Made by a program: the position numbers and the translations under genes
From: Symbiodinium microadriaticum
Taxonomy: Eukaryota > Sar > Dinophyceae > Suessiales > Symbiodiniaceae
NCBI GenBank assembly: GCA_001939145.1
Contig: LSRX01000333.1
Span: 439,265-503,264 of the forward strand
DNA length: 64,000 bases
Direction: 5' to 3'
Shown: one piece after another, positions 26,601-39,834 of the stretch
Layout: the number at the start of each line of letters is the position of its first letter
Numbering within the stretch: position 1 is the first letter of the stretch
Notes under the pieces: model-generated
The model's database searches: none
Told to the model about the DNA's origin: nothing
What the model saw: only the letters and a program-made list of their open reading frames with translations

Positions 26601-29600
26601 GGTCGGGTGGAAGGGTTTGGTCCCTTGTGGGCTTCTCGTCCCGCCTCGCAGTGAGAGAGCGCACAGCACTGTAATACGCAGCGGAAACATCCGCAAACAA
26701 AATAATGGTTGATGTCTTCTGAGAGGCGCACCAGACACCATACGCTCTGCTGATGTGGGAGCCAAACAGCACTGTGGTACTCTTTTTCCCACCCATTTGG
26801 GTGGGAAGAGCTGTCTGCTGGAAGAAGGTGTATAGAGCTGGCCGGAATGCGCGGTGCAGGGTCTTGGCCAGGACCGAGAGCAGCATGATCGCTCTGTATG
26901 AATCGCACTCAACCTTCGATCCCTTCCCTTTATAAAGCCAAGTCAAAATGCCCGATTTGAAACCCAAAGGTTCCCTGCACATCATGCCGACCTTGAGGAG
27001 TAAGGGCCAAAGCAGGGACTGGAAGGCTACTGGGTCAGCCTGCCCTAGCTCGGCGGGAATGCCATCTGGCCCACAGGCTTTGCCGGCCTTTGTATGCAGG
27101 ATCGCCCCCAGCAGGTCAGCCGGGGTAGGAAAATCGGCAGCTGGAACATCCGAGCAGAATGGAACTGGTGGGCACAAACCAGCAACACTCTGAGGCTCCA
27201 ACACAATACCAGCCTCAAGCCGGCTGAAATGACGCCTCCATCGAGCTAGAGTGGACTCATGATCTCCACAGAGCTCACCCTGCTCATCAAGCAACTGGGG
27301 CAAGACCTCGGGTGCAAACGGCTTGCGTTTCCTCATGCACAGGAGCCGTCGGAGATCCTCATGTGCGGACAGCCCTCCCCCGCTGACGGAATCCGCAAGG
27401 CTGCTCAGATACACCGCCCGGTCGGCCTTGCATCCAGCCCGCAACTGCTTTGAAGCAGACTGGAGAGCTTGCCCGACCTGTGCCACGGCGTCACCTGCAG
27501 ATTGCACCCAGGCCGAAACTCGGTAGACACGCAGCGGCCTCCCATGCCCCAACCGGAGGGCAGCAAAAGCGGCAGCTAGTTCCTGGGCCCGGGTTGCTAC
27601 TTTAATGCGGTAAAGCCGCCGGCGGAGCCCGGCAACATGCCTCTGTAGGGTCCACGTCTCGCCTGTGAGATAGGGGTGCTTGGGCTGGCTGCCCTTCTTG
27701 GCAGCAACCTCCTGCAGCCCTTTCTGAAGATGAGCAACAACCAAAGCCGCATGTGCGTCTGGCCCCACTTCCCACGGGACCTGGGGCGCACTTGCGAAAA
27801 GCTTTGTCGCACATGCCTGCCCCTCCGGAGTACGCAGTAGGCTGGCATTGATACGGGGTCTCTTGACCACATGCTTTCCGTGAGACGTAACAATGCGGGC
27901 ACAAACAGACACAAGGGCAGCAAGGTGGTCGATGATGGGTTGGCCGGCATGAATGCTGGGCTCAACCCAAGACCATACCTGACTCCGAGCAAGGATCCCC
28001 GGAATGGCGACAAAATCGATCCGGCTTTCAGCTTGGTTGCGCTTCTGCACATAGGCGCCGCTGGGCCCATCATGTACAGACGAGAAGGTGGCCGGGAGCC
28101 ACGCAGACAACCGTTGCAGGATGTCATGCAAATGGTCCCCGGCCACATCCTGAGTATCAGCTGCGTGGTCTCCGACGGCACAGGAGGTCACCGAGCCCAC
28201 AGATGCATTACAGTCCCCCATCAAGAAGACTAAGCCGCGTGAGGCGTGTCTCTCAAGCAGTTGCCTGGTCGTTAGCCACCAGCTGTCAAGTATGTGGCTC
28301 TCTGCACCACGATGCGGGGCATGCAATGAAACAAAGAGCAACCTCACATCGGCAGCGGAAAATAGGACAAGCAGCCTCCGGGGATCGGCATGAAGGACAG
28401 TAAGAGCAGACGGCTCAAAGGCGGCGAGTGCCGAGTCGGTCGCATCGCTGGCGACAACAGGACAATTGACTTTAAACCAGAGTTCGACCCCAAACTGACC
28501 TTTGACGGCCCCAGAGCAAATCCGCAAAAACCCTTCGGTGGTCAGGCGTCCCTCCGCCGTCCTAGCTTCTTGAATACCTGCGACCGAAACGCCACAGGCA
28601 TGCAGGGCTGCCGCGAGGATAGCGGGTCGTGCGGGTGCAAAAGCAAGGCCGGCCGTGTTGTTGTCATGAAATGCTTTGCCACACAGGGAAAGAACATTGT
28701 AAGTGGCGAGACGCAGCCGAAGACTGCCAGTACGACGCTCATCCCCAGTCTCAGAACTGACAAAGGGAAGGAAAGGCTCGATACACTGCAAAGGCGTAAG
28801 GCCTGCATTAGAATGACAAGACGGTGCGTTGGTCCCCAGCTTCGGTAAGCAAGGGTGTGTTGCGGCACACTGACACACAAGTCCTGCCCAGTCAAGAGCA
28901 CGCCCATGGTGGGACCACCAGAAGGTCCCTGCCTCTGCCGGGGACGCAAGGACCCCTAGGTCATGTCCATTGGCAGCTAATTTGGCCGCAACATCAGCGA
29001 TCTCGTTGAAGAGGCAGCCTGCATGTCCGCGGACATGCTCGATCACGGGCGGATACCTGGTAGCGGTGCGGCCAAATGAGCCGGCATGTCGGAGCAGACC
29101 TGCGACGCCACTATCGGAGCTGCGCGCTCTCCCTGCAGCGATTTCAACCGCAGAGAAACAGTCGCTGCGAATAACGACTGGGACATTCCAAAGAGCAGTG
29201 CCACAGACCCGGAGCGCGGCCTCTAAGGCCAGGCACTCAGCAACAAACGCTGAGGGCGGATCGGAATCCTCCGGCAGCCACATGGGTCTCCTTCCGGACA
29301 GAAGGCCGATACGTTGGTTGACAGGGTCAACGAACACACACGCCCATCCAAGCTTGGCGTGGCTGTCCCTCATAGAGGCCGTGAAGGACCCATCTGTAAA
29401 ACAGTGGAGACGAGCATCTGTGAGGCCCGTTGCGTGAGCCTCTGTGTCGAAGATCTTCGACGTATCTGCAGCAGGAGCCAGCCGAATAACCTGGTGCATT
29501 GCCGCTGGTTGGCATACAGTGTCCAGCAGGGCACGGAGATCCTGGTAAGAGAAGCTCATACGCAGCCCACCCAAGAGCACGGGCCCGCTTCGGCCTCCAA

Positions 29601-32600
29601 AGTCCCGCTGGGGTGGAGCTGCAAGGGCAAGGGGCTGCCAGTGCAGGCCCGCTAGGACAACAACATCCCGTGGAGCATTATCGGGGGGTGGCAGACCGAT
29701 TGCGGCACAGAGAGAGAGAGAGAGAACGTCCCTTCCCGCTCGTGGTGCAGCCAACACCACGATGGTCGGTCGACTGGTGCTCAGAGAGCACAACAAGCAG
29801 TGTCGCAGCCTCCCAGTAGGGTTTCCCTCCCGACAGTCGCACGGCCTGTTCTAACAGGGTGGGACCTACGTCGAGCTCAACGCCCCGGAGGCCTCTCCCA
29901 ATCTGACTCCGGCAGGGTGTGGGGAGAGGACGAGTTTGCTGGAGCCTTACGCCCTCGGTGGCGTAGTCGCACACAGGCTGGAGACTACACTTCTGCACAG
30001 CAGGAACAAAATGCGGCAGGCCAATGACATGGCTACCCAGTGGGCCAGTCAAGCTGGTGTCAGGGGCACCCCAGCCGCGCTGGAACTGGCTAAGAAGAAC
30101 AAGACCTAGAAGCCAGCCCGTGCGATGTTTGACGGTTCCGTGTGCAGCCGTGCGCGGAACAGCGCCAGCAGTACCGAAATCCCTAGCACACGGCGCGGCC
30201 ACAATCCCAGCGGAATCTAGCTCGTGGCGGGGAAGCACTCCGCCAGTCGCCGCAAATGCGGGTCTGGTGATACAGCCGGGCTTATCCTCACAGAGTTGTG
30301 ACACACACGCGATGCGCAAGGCACACTGGTGAACCCACAGCAAACGGCAAAGGTCCACCAATATCAGCATGGCTTGCACATGGTCTGGGAAAATAGGGGT
30401 GACAGTCTCCCGGCCATCAGCAATGGCATCTGGGAGTAGGGGAGAACCGCCACTTATATCCGAGCCACGCGTGTTCACGGCCACCACTAGCAGGATGCCA
30501 GGAGCCACCAGTGCCAGCATCACCAAAACCGGGACCACTAGACCCAGAAGAGGAGCTAGGCTCAGCCCTGGAGTGGTCAGCACCGCTTCCGGGGAACGCA
30601 GCAGGCGTAAAAGAACCAGGGGCAATTTCGGTGACTACATCCCTGACAAAGTCCGGATGGAACTCAACTGTGAGAATGTCGCCGGCAACGACCCTCCGGA
30701 CGTGATTGCCCTCGTCCGCGTCAGCAACTCCACCGTAGATGCGGACATGAAACCCTCGTGGGCATTTCCATTGTACTCTGGCACAAATCGACGACCCCAT
30801 CTGGGGCAAAAGCGGAGGACAGATACAAATGTATTGGCCTCAAGTCCAGGACATATGGAATTCGGTGCCGCACATCGACGTCACGCTCGCCCTCAGTCTG
30901 CGCCGCAATTAAAGCTCGACGGGACGGAGTCCCGTTCCGGGCATGGTCCACTATCTCCGGTGTAGTGGGCACCAGAAGAAAGTGGCCTGGTCTTAAATCG
31001 AGCGCTGCGGCTGCCTGGGCACTGTTCAAGGCAAATTGATCTTCAGGAATGGGAACTGCAACATGGGACCCATCGGAGAGCACCCATGTTATCGCAGAGT
31101 CCCAAAGGTCCTGTGGGAGAGGCCCAGCCCTGGCCTCGCCCTGGAGCAGCTGGTGGAACCCAACAGCTGGGTCCTGGGCCGCTCCTGCGGGGTAGAAGGC
31201 GATCAGGTCACCCTCCTCGGGGTAGATCCAGTATCCATCGGGGATGGCCCAAGGTATGTCACGGTGGTAAACATCGAAGCCACCTGTTGGGTCAACCTGG
31301 GCCATGAAGACAGCGTCATCCCTAACAAAGTATCGGGGAACGCAAGCGGCGAAGACCCTTCTGGGATTCTCGTGGCAGTCAAACAGGACAGCGACAGTTT
31401 CAGTGGGCCAAAAGGGCAAGGCAAGCAGAGCAGCCGGGTGTCTCTGCGGCTGGGGATGCACAGGGATAAGGCGCGGACTGCGACGGTGGTCCTCAGCTGC
31501 CCGAAGCAAGTGCTCAATTATGGCTGAGAAGAGCATAGGCGGGGTCAGGCCCGGGGCGAGTCCCTCTGGCTTATACTCCGGCGAGTAAAGCAGGAAGTGC
31601 AATGGGGTAAGACCTCCGCCTACCCCGGTCGCAGGAGCAAGGGTGGGGGGGTCGTCCGGCACCTCATCGCCTGGTTGCCTGTCACCATTCTGAGAAGAGC
31701 CCGGGTCGCCAGCAGCCCGGGAGCGTCCGTGCCCATGACTGCGCCCATCATCATTCTGCCGGCCTCCATGTTGAGAAGCATCATCTGACCCTACTGCATC
31801 GTAAGCCACCTCTTGCGCGGCATCTGCCTCCTGGGAGTCGGCCGGCACGACTGGCACATGAAGACCGCTCCGGGGTGTCGAGGCGGGCTGAGATCAGACC
31901 AATCCTCGTATCGGAATTGCGCTGCCCAGCCCATGGGGACCGAATCGGCCATAGCCTCCTTGAGAGAGTCAAGGTCAACTGCCGGGTCGTCACGGCAAAC
32001 AAATCTGATCCCTTCCTGGATTGGGCGAAGATCAAAGAATGTGCCTCTGCATCGGTCGACACCCGAGCTGCACACACACGCTGCAAGAATCGTGCGGCAG
32101 GTAATCCCAGCGATGGCAACATTCCGGACCGGTGGGTCGGCCGGTAGGATGTGGAACGCCTGAGAGCCTAAACCTGCTCTGGCCGCGATGTTCTCGCGGA
32201 ACCTGAACGGTCGACCAAAGTCCTCAATATGTAGCACATGGTCGTCCCGCGAGACCAAAAGGTATGCATCCCTGATGTCCGGTTCCGGCAGCTCGCAAGG
32301 AGCTTGCCAAGGCTCGCTGCGGGTGAGGAGCAGGGGAAGCGTGGAGCCTGCGTTATCGGGAACGAAGGTCGCCTGCATTCCATCAACAAGGTGGACACGG
32401 ATGTATGGGGGAAGCGGCTGGTCATCGTCCCCTACGTAGACCTGGTAACCTGCTCCTGGGGGCAAATCAGCATGCCAGCACAGGGCCTCATAGTCCGCAT
32501 AGTCCCCTGTGTAGGCTGCAAACAACCGACCATCTATGGCGGTTGTGTTGACGCATATGATCAGTGCTGTGGGATGCCAACGGGGACCCGCGACAAATAC

Positions 32601-35600
32601 AGCATGGCCGGACACAGACTGTGGGTTCACCGCCCAAAGGTGCGGAAACCTAATGAAGTCCTCGGTGGTCCTAGCCGCCTGTAGAGTATCGATAGCCTCG
32701 CCCAGAGTGCATGGCAAGGTGAGGCTCAGGGCTGCGGTCTCCTTCACGTATTCTGGCTTGAGAACAATGAAATTGACTAGCATGGAGGGCATCGAGACTC
32801 GGAGGCATGTAAGGCCACGCAGCACCCAGGAGTCGGGTGGCTGCACGGAGCGCGGCAACGGCTTGTTGAGTGGAAGGTCTATCGCAGTCAGGCTCACAGA
32901 GCAGCTTGAGTGTGCGGCCGAGCCAAAGGCTAGCAAATACCGGTGAGCACAAGAGGCGAAGCAACAAACCAACCGCCTGGGCAAACCTGGAAGCCTGATG
33001 CGCTAGATGTAGACCGGGGGAAGGTCCTGCTGCAACCGGGGTCAGACACGCGGCAATAATCAAGGCCGGAAGAAGTTCCCGGTGAATCCCGCCCTGACCA
33101 AACCCGTGCATAGGTCGGGGAGGGGGTGGACCTGCGGGGGCCTGACCCTGCGTGCCATCACTGCTGTCAGAGCCCCCCTCATCCTCTGACCCAGACATCA
33201 GTGAGTCAACAGACGAACGCCCACGGTCGGACCCGGAACTGCTGGTCCCAGGACGAGTCGGCTGACTGAACACGTAGCTTACCACTAGAGTGGTGCCATC
33301 GGATACGCTCAAGAAGTCTCCTCCCGCAATGGGGAACGCACCCTGGACATCAACCTGGAAGCCTGTTGGGCACCTGTTGACATGTTCGGCAACATACTGG
33401 TTGAGGGGGAACATGCCATCCCACACAATCCGCCATGTGACTCCCAGAAAGACCGACCGGTCTTTGGTCAAGAATGACTGCACAGGGCCCTCTTCGAAAA
33501 CCTCGCGTAAGAGGCAGCCTCTGGGAGACAACCAACACGGCAGAGGTGGCTGATCCAAGATCACAGTAATTGCGGACAGGGGGTTCTGGAGGGACAGCAA
33601 CAGTCACGCCTGGGTCGTACTCGAGCAAACTGGCCAGGGCAGACCGCTGTAGGCGAGCACCGCCCATCGCATAACGGAAAGACCCCTCATCAGACAGGAT
33701 GAAGATGGACGGATCGAAGTGGAACGGCAAGGTTACATCTCTGTCCCATCCAGTAGCTGTCCGGAGCATCGTGGAAAGATCACCCGGGTCGGGCGGTGCT
33801 CCGTCCGGAGACTGGAAAACGACAAGTGAGCCGGGTTGCAGACGGGCAACATCTGAGGCCTGCAATGGCCGCGAGAAAGGTTCAACCCACACAGCAGCAG
33901 CTCTCCACCAGGCCACCCCAGCATGCTCAGAAAGAAGGGCGGCCGTTGCCAGAGGTGGGATAGAAACAGTAAACACCAGTCCGGTGAGTTGGCGGCAATC
34001 CATAAGGACTTCAACAGACATCTTGGGCCAACGTGTCGTAGCCAGAAAAAAGACACACTCCGCCATAGGTTGGTATGGCACCGGAACGAGACTGGGAAAA
34101 AAGTGTCGAATGTCTGGAGAGCGAAAAGTCTGCAATTCGCGCATGGCCTGTTCAATATCGCCTGGCACTGGCAAAGTGAGAAGGACGGGCTCTGGTCTGT
34201 AACTCGTAGAGGAGGCAAGCGAGGAGGCGCCTCACCCGCAGAACCGGCCAGGCGTATCCTAAAATCAGCGAAGTCAGGGGCCCGCAGCGTTCGAACAGGT
34301 GCAAAAGCACAAAAAGAGCCCAGCCTATCAACCCCAAGACAGGGATATAACCAAGCTAGGCGACAAGTGTCCTTGGCTGCATGCATTGGCAACCAAGCAT
34401 CCGCGACACACGCAACCCACACACCAGCTTGAGCGCTTACATCAAAGCTGCTACTATCAGCAGGCCTATTAGGGTCAGCGCACGGGGAGGGAGGAAACCC
34501 TTGGTAAGAGGTGTCGGCACTTTTATCACGCACGTCCGACTTGCGGCCATGAGAACGAGACCTAGTGGAGCTGTCAGATCCAGCTTCATCTCCGTCCTCA
34601 GCGTCGTCCGGGTCGGGAGAAAAGTCCTCCTCCGATTCCGGGTGCTCCTCCTCCTGATGCTGCACTCTCTGAAAGGCAAGTATCAGGACTTCTCCCGGGA
34701 AAAAGGAAACACCAGCGTCGGTGCGCGAACCCCCCTTAACAACAAGCTTCCATCCAGGAGGTGGGGGTTGCTGGAGATAAGCAAGCAACCACGCATTGGG
34801 CAAAAAGAGCGTTTCACTGACCTGGAAGTTGAAGTCAAAGCCAAGGGGACGGGAGTCAAGGAAGACAATGTACGAGAGCGGTCTATCCTCATCATCCCTG
34901 TCAATGTCGCGATCTATGACAGCGATAACCCCACGAACCGGGGACCCTCTGTAAACATAGGGCAGCATCTCGGCTGGGTTGGCTGCTTGCATACGGAGGT
35001 ATGTGAGGGGCGTGCTGATCAAAATCGGCAATGCCCTTCCGATTGGCCCACTCGTCAGTGGTAAACCTATCAAACAGATACTTACCAGACTTATGCAGGA
35101 TCAGGGCACAGGCTGCATCCCTGGTACGCGGCACAGGTGCGTCCGGCGGCCAGTAATGGGGGTGCCACAGTGCAAAGGCAAGAGGTGCTGCCCAAAAAGG
35201 CGTGTGCCCTGGGGGCACCAGCTGAATAAGAGCACCATCAGTTGCCTCGATGTCAGCACCGGGGTGCGAAGGCGCTGGGCGTCCCGCAACAAACACATCG
35301 TGCCGGAGAACTGATGAAAAGCCTGCGACCCTCCGAATTTCTTCAACACAGGTTGGAAAGGAGAGTACGACCGCAAACACGTTGCCCCTAATTGCCCTTG
35401 CGTCCAGTAACGCCACAACCAACCTCTCTTCAGCAAACCACGTAGGCGCAGCAACAAAGGCAGCAACACCCGGGGTAGTCTGCGGGAATACCGGTACGAT
35501 CTGCTCACCGCATTCTTCCAGAAGATCAGCAGCCTGAGCACGCACCATGCTTTCAACAGCAGAGATACACAGTGGGCCGGTTGACTTGGGCCGAGATAGG

Positions 35601-38600
35601 TGAGATACTAAGTCAGTTATAAGTGAATTATAAGTGACTTAGGCACTGTCTAAGTCGTTTCTATCTTTTTTTCGAAATACTATCTTCTGTAGAAGATAGC
35701 AAACGATAAGAGACTTAGAACGGACTTAGAAAAGATAGCTGCGCCGATGGCCACCCAGAAGCCTAAGCGGGGATTGGGAATAGAAAAAGATAGGATTTTN
35801 NNNNNNNNNNNNNNNNNNNNNNNNNNNNNNNNNNNNNNNNNNNNNNNNNNNNNNNNNNNNNNNNNNNNNNNNNNNNNNNNNNNNNNNNNNNNNNNNNNNN
35901 NNNNNNNNNNNNNNNNNNNNNNNNNNNNNNNNNNNNNNNNNNNNNNNNNNNNNNNNNNNNNNNNNNNNNNNNNNNNNNNNNNNNNNNNNNNNNNNNNNNN
36001 NNNNNNNNNNNNNNNNNNNNNNNNNNNNNNNNNNNNNNNNNNNNNNNNNNNNNNNNNNNNNNNNNNNNNNNNNNNNNNNNNNNNNNNNNNNNNNNNNNNN
36101 NNNNNNNNNNNNNNNNNNNNNNNNNNNNNNNNNNNNNNNNNNNNNNNNNNNNNNNNNNNNNNNNNNNNNNNNNNNNNNNNNNNNNNNNNNNNNNNNNNNN
36201 NNNNNNNNNNNNNNNNNNNNNNNNNNNNNNNNNNNNNNNNNNNNNNNNNNNNNNNNNNNNNNNNNNNNNNNNNNNNNNNNNNNNNNNNNNNNNNNNNNNN
36301 NNNNNNNNNNNNNNNNNNNNNNNNNNNNNNNNNNNNNNNNNNNNNNNNNNNNNNNNNNNNNNNNNNNNNNNNNNNNNNNNNNNNNNNNNNNNNNNNNNNN
36401 NNNNNNNNNNNNNNNNNNNNNNNNNNNNNNNNNNNNNNNNNNNNNNNNNNNNNNNNNNNNNNNNNNNNNNNNNNNNNNNNNNNNNNNNNNNNNNNNNNNN
36501 TTCTCCCTAAAACCAGGCATAGCGGCCTTTAAACCTAACTCAAAAACCAACAAAAACCAGGTTGGAGACATATCATCGGCGCAACCCAAAAAAAGATAAA
36601 ACAATAAAAATTTGTAAAAATAAATAAAAAAGAACAAAAATGTTTAAAAAAAGATATTGAATACTAAAACCGACTTAACTTATCTCCGTTTTAACTCACT
36701 TGTATCTCTCCTTTCTCTTTCTTTCTAACGCAAGTCAACCGGCCCACTGTGTAGAGGCAGGCAATGACAGGTCGCCTTCGACACGGACAAGCCTATAACC
36801 CGGAGCGGCGAGAAAGGCCAGAATATGACAGTGCTCGGCAGCACTCGGGGCCGCATGATGGCCAGTGTCGGGCCCGCAACTGGGAGGAACAGCCACACCC
36901 TCGTCAGTCGGGGCTGTCTCAGTGCAAGGTCCAACACTTCCGGGATCATTTGAAAAAGCTTCATCCGACGCAGCTAGCAAGGAGTCCTCAGCCGGCCTCG
37001 GAACGCTGCCTCGTATGGGTGAGTCGCCGAGGAGACTCCATCCGCCTTCACCAAGCGATTCCGGTGCAAGCGAAGCGGCATGCTCGACGAACTCGTTGAC
37101 TGCCGAAATGCCCTCGCTCCAACCCTTGGGTGCAGCCCAAACTCCAACTGGGTAATGACAAAACCCCAGCCAGAGGAGGAAGAACCGAGACCCTAAAGGG
37201 ACATTCCGGTGTGGAACGCAGGCATTGCGCTTCGGCCTGTGTGTGTGGCAGCCCTTCCTGGTCACCCCAATGACTCCTAAGGGAAGAACGACCCTTTGGC
37301 AACGCCTGGCGCACGAAAAGCACAGAACCAGAGCTAGCGGAGAGGACCGCCCTGGCACGGATGTCACGAGCATCCGCCACAATATAAGGAGCACATAAAG
37401 CTGCAGGGTCACAAAAAAGGCAGCTAAATATGCCCCGACTCCAGTGAGCCATTCTAAAAACCAAGGGACGTTTGAAAGGCTCACGCCGTCCTGGAAGATG
37501 GCAGGCTGCAAAAGAACAGGTGGACAACCCAGAGCGACCGATTTGTCTCTTACGCACTCAGTTCTCTGCTGCCGAAAACCCTGAAAGGGACCAGGAAACT
37601 TTCGAAAAAGGGCCTCAGTGCCGCAAAAGTCACTCGGCAAAATGCCGACGGCTGCACAGCAGGGCCCTGCGACATACAAGGCAGAGGTCAAGGCTAAGGG
37701 AAATGGGCAAGCCAGTAACCCTGAAGTAAAATGGCCAAAAAAGAGCCGATGCACGCCAAGCCACGAAAGTCCAACAGGGATAAATGGGAGGTCACTTGAA
37801 AACCCTCCACACCCAACCCCGGACGTGGAATTGGCCAAAGGCATCGCATAGAGTTCCGCAACGAAACAGCATACAGGCGGGTATCCCAGAGCGACCGATA
37901 TACCTCTTGCGCGCCCTGCAGCTGCACCGAAGCGGTGCTGGCTCATACACGTCCTGAAAGCAGAAGGACTGAGCACTAGAAAGCCAGCTACTGACACTAT
38001 TGAACAAGTGCCGAAGGAAGCACCGTATGCCTGGCAGGAGCCGGGAAAACCATCGCAAGAGAGGAGACGCCCTGTACCATAAATCCCAAGTCCGGGCAGA
38101 ACAGGCGTGGACAGATAGCGGCCTTGCGACGGGCATCGGAAGAAAGAGGGGCAGCCTGATAACAAGTCCAGGGCGGCAGCCAGAGAAGGCCCACCAAAGG
38201 AGGATCCCAATGGTGGAGAGGAGATATGAGGCCATGAGCGGGGCCCGAGCACAGGGGACAAAATTGCTGTACAGTCAGAAAAGAGGAACTGTACATCCCA
38301 TTCACTCGACACATCGAGTAGCTCCAGCGACCGATAGCCAACAGGGACAGGACCGCCGTCGCGAGAAACACACCAGATAGGCATACCCAATACCCAAGCA
38401 CCATCTGGTATGATCTCGACCTGGGAGGTCCTCCCAACTGGCCCTCGGTCGGGGAGCTGCTTCTAGGCGGGATTCTCCGATGCCACAGCATCCGCGTGCT
38501 CCAGCTCCTCTTCGACATCTACTTCTTCGTCCCCATCGTCTTCGACAATTCTGATCCTCCGTCCACGGGCCAGAGCCGCCTGTGCCTCTGCAAGCGTAAG

Positions 38601-39800
38601 TGTCGCCAGGTCTGGGCCACTCCCTGCGGCCTTGCTTGCAACACCCCCACCGAATGGCTCCATAGCCCGTCGGCGCTTGAGTTTGTCCTGGAGAGTTGGG
38701 CTTGGCCCATAGTTCGCGTTGGGATCCGCCGGATACTCCAGTGGCACTCCTCTCAACGCTGGAGCCTCCGTAGGGGCCGAATGCGGGGGCACAGGTGCCT
38801 GCAGGAACGTCCCTGGTGCCGGAAGGCCAGGAGGGGCCACCGGCGTGCCAGCCATCAGGTAAGGATCGGCCGCTGCAGGCGGAGTCCGAGGGATGGCCGG
38901 GGCCGACCTCGTAGGGGTCACATCCGCCGCCAAAGCACGCTGCAGGACGTCCATGTTGCCCCTTTCCTCTGCACTTGCCCAGGCAGCAAAAACATTTTCG
39001 ACGGGCGGCATATCCACGTCGCGTTCCTTGTCCCGACTGCCACCCATGTCGCTGTAAGCCATAGCACGAAGGGCAGCACGCGCTTCCGTCTGCTCCTGTT
39101 CGGCCTCTGCAACTTCCCGTTGCAACCTTTCGGTGTCCTTCGCAAACTTGAGCCGCTCCCTTTGGTAGCTGGCCATCATCTTGGCTTCCCATTCTTTGAA
39201 TTTGGCACTCCGCTCCACCAAGGAACGCCGCAACTTCAGTACTTTCCCTTCGGCCTTCCTTGTCTGATTCAAGGCCGACTGTACTGTAGGCACCAAGCTC
39301 GAATCCCCATCCTCCACAGGCACAAGGGAGCGCCCTTGACTGCCAAGGGACGTCGTGTCTGCCTCCAACTGCACGCTCATGTACCCCGGAATGGAACCCT
39401 GCTGCTGCCTCTGCGGTCCCTGTTGCCACGGAGCTTGCTGCGCGGGTGACCAGGCACCACGCCACACATTGAAGCCATTGCCAACCTCGGCCTTGAAAGG
39501 TCGGTTGGCTCCCCGACCTCGACCCATTTCTTGCAGACGTCGTCGCTGAAGATGGGAGGTCGCGTGGTGCGACAGAAGTACCTGACGCAGTTTCCAGGGG
39601 ACCACAGTCCCAGACCGGTAGTGGCGTCGTGCCACAGACCGTCGTGCCCTGAGCCTGCGATGCCAGCTGGGAGAACCAAGTGGCGGGATGGCGGGCACTG
39701 GATAAATGAGGAGCCGGTGTGCTTTTAGCAGGGCTCAACTCAAGCGCACTAGCAAGTGCTGGGGCTGTCAGCTATCCTGCGCTACTGCAGGTCTTCTGAG

Positions 39801-39834
<34 letters not shown>

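Larger units (their letters stand above)
24345..39803 (-). mobile_element. Giant LINE-like non-LTR retroelement (~15.4 kb), decayed, inserted in an ESS2 intron
   Basis: Minus-strand order from 39.8 kb: a short leader, ORF1 with a coiled coil, then ORF2 with hydrophobic segments, four diverged tandem modules, RNase H, apurinic-type EEP endonuclease, reverse transcriptase and zinc fingers. No long terminal repeats are seen. Both ends abut (TA)n tracts (24303-24343 and 39804-39833), suggesting insertion into, or tailing by, a TA repeat. About eight frame changes interrupt ORF2, so the copy is probably dead unless the breaks are sequencing errors. A smaller DNA element is nested at 35568-36751. 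Third-position GC is high, unlike the flanking intron. Confidence 0.85.

Noticed and set aside
24500..34300. Many plus-strand frames of 60-230 codons across the retroelement
   Set aside because: All lie opposite the RNase H-EEP-RT and module frames and have antisense-type composition.
38496..39449. Long plus-strand frame (317 codons) antisense to retroelement ORF1
   Set aside because: It mirrors the GC-rich codon pattern of ORF1, has no recognisable motif, and ORF1 has a proper coiled coil in the opposite sense.
24345..39803. LTR retrotransposon or retrovirus-like element
   Set aside because: No long terminal repeats, protease or integrase; an EEP endonuclease is present, which is typical of LINEs.
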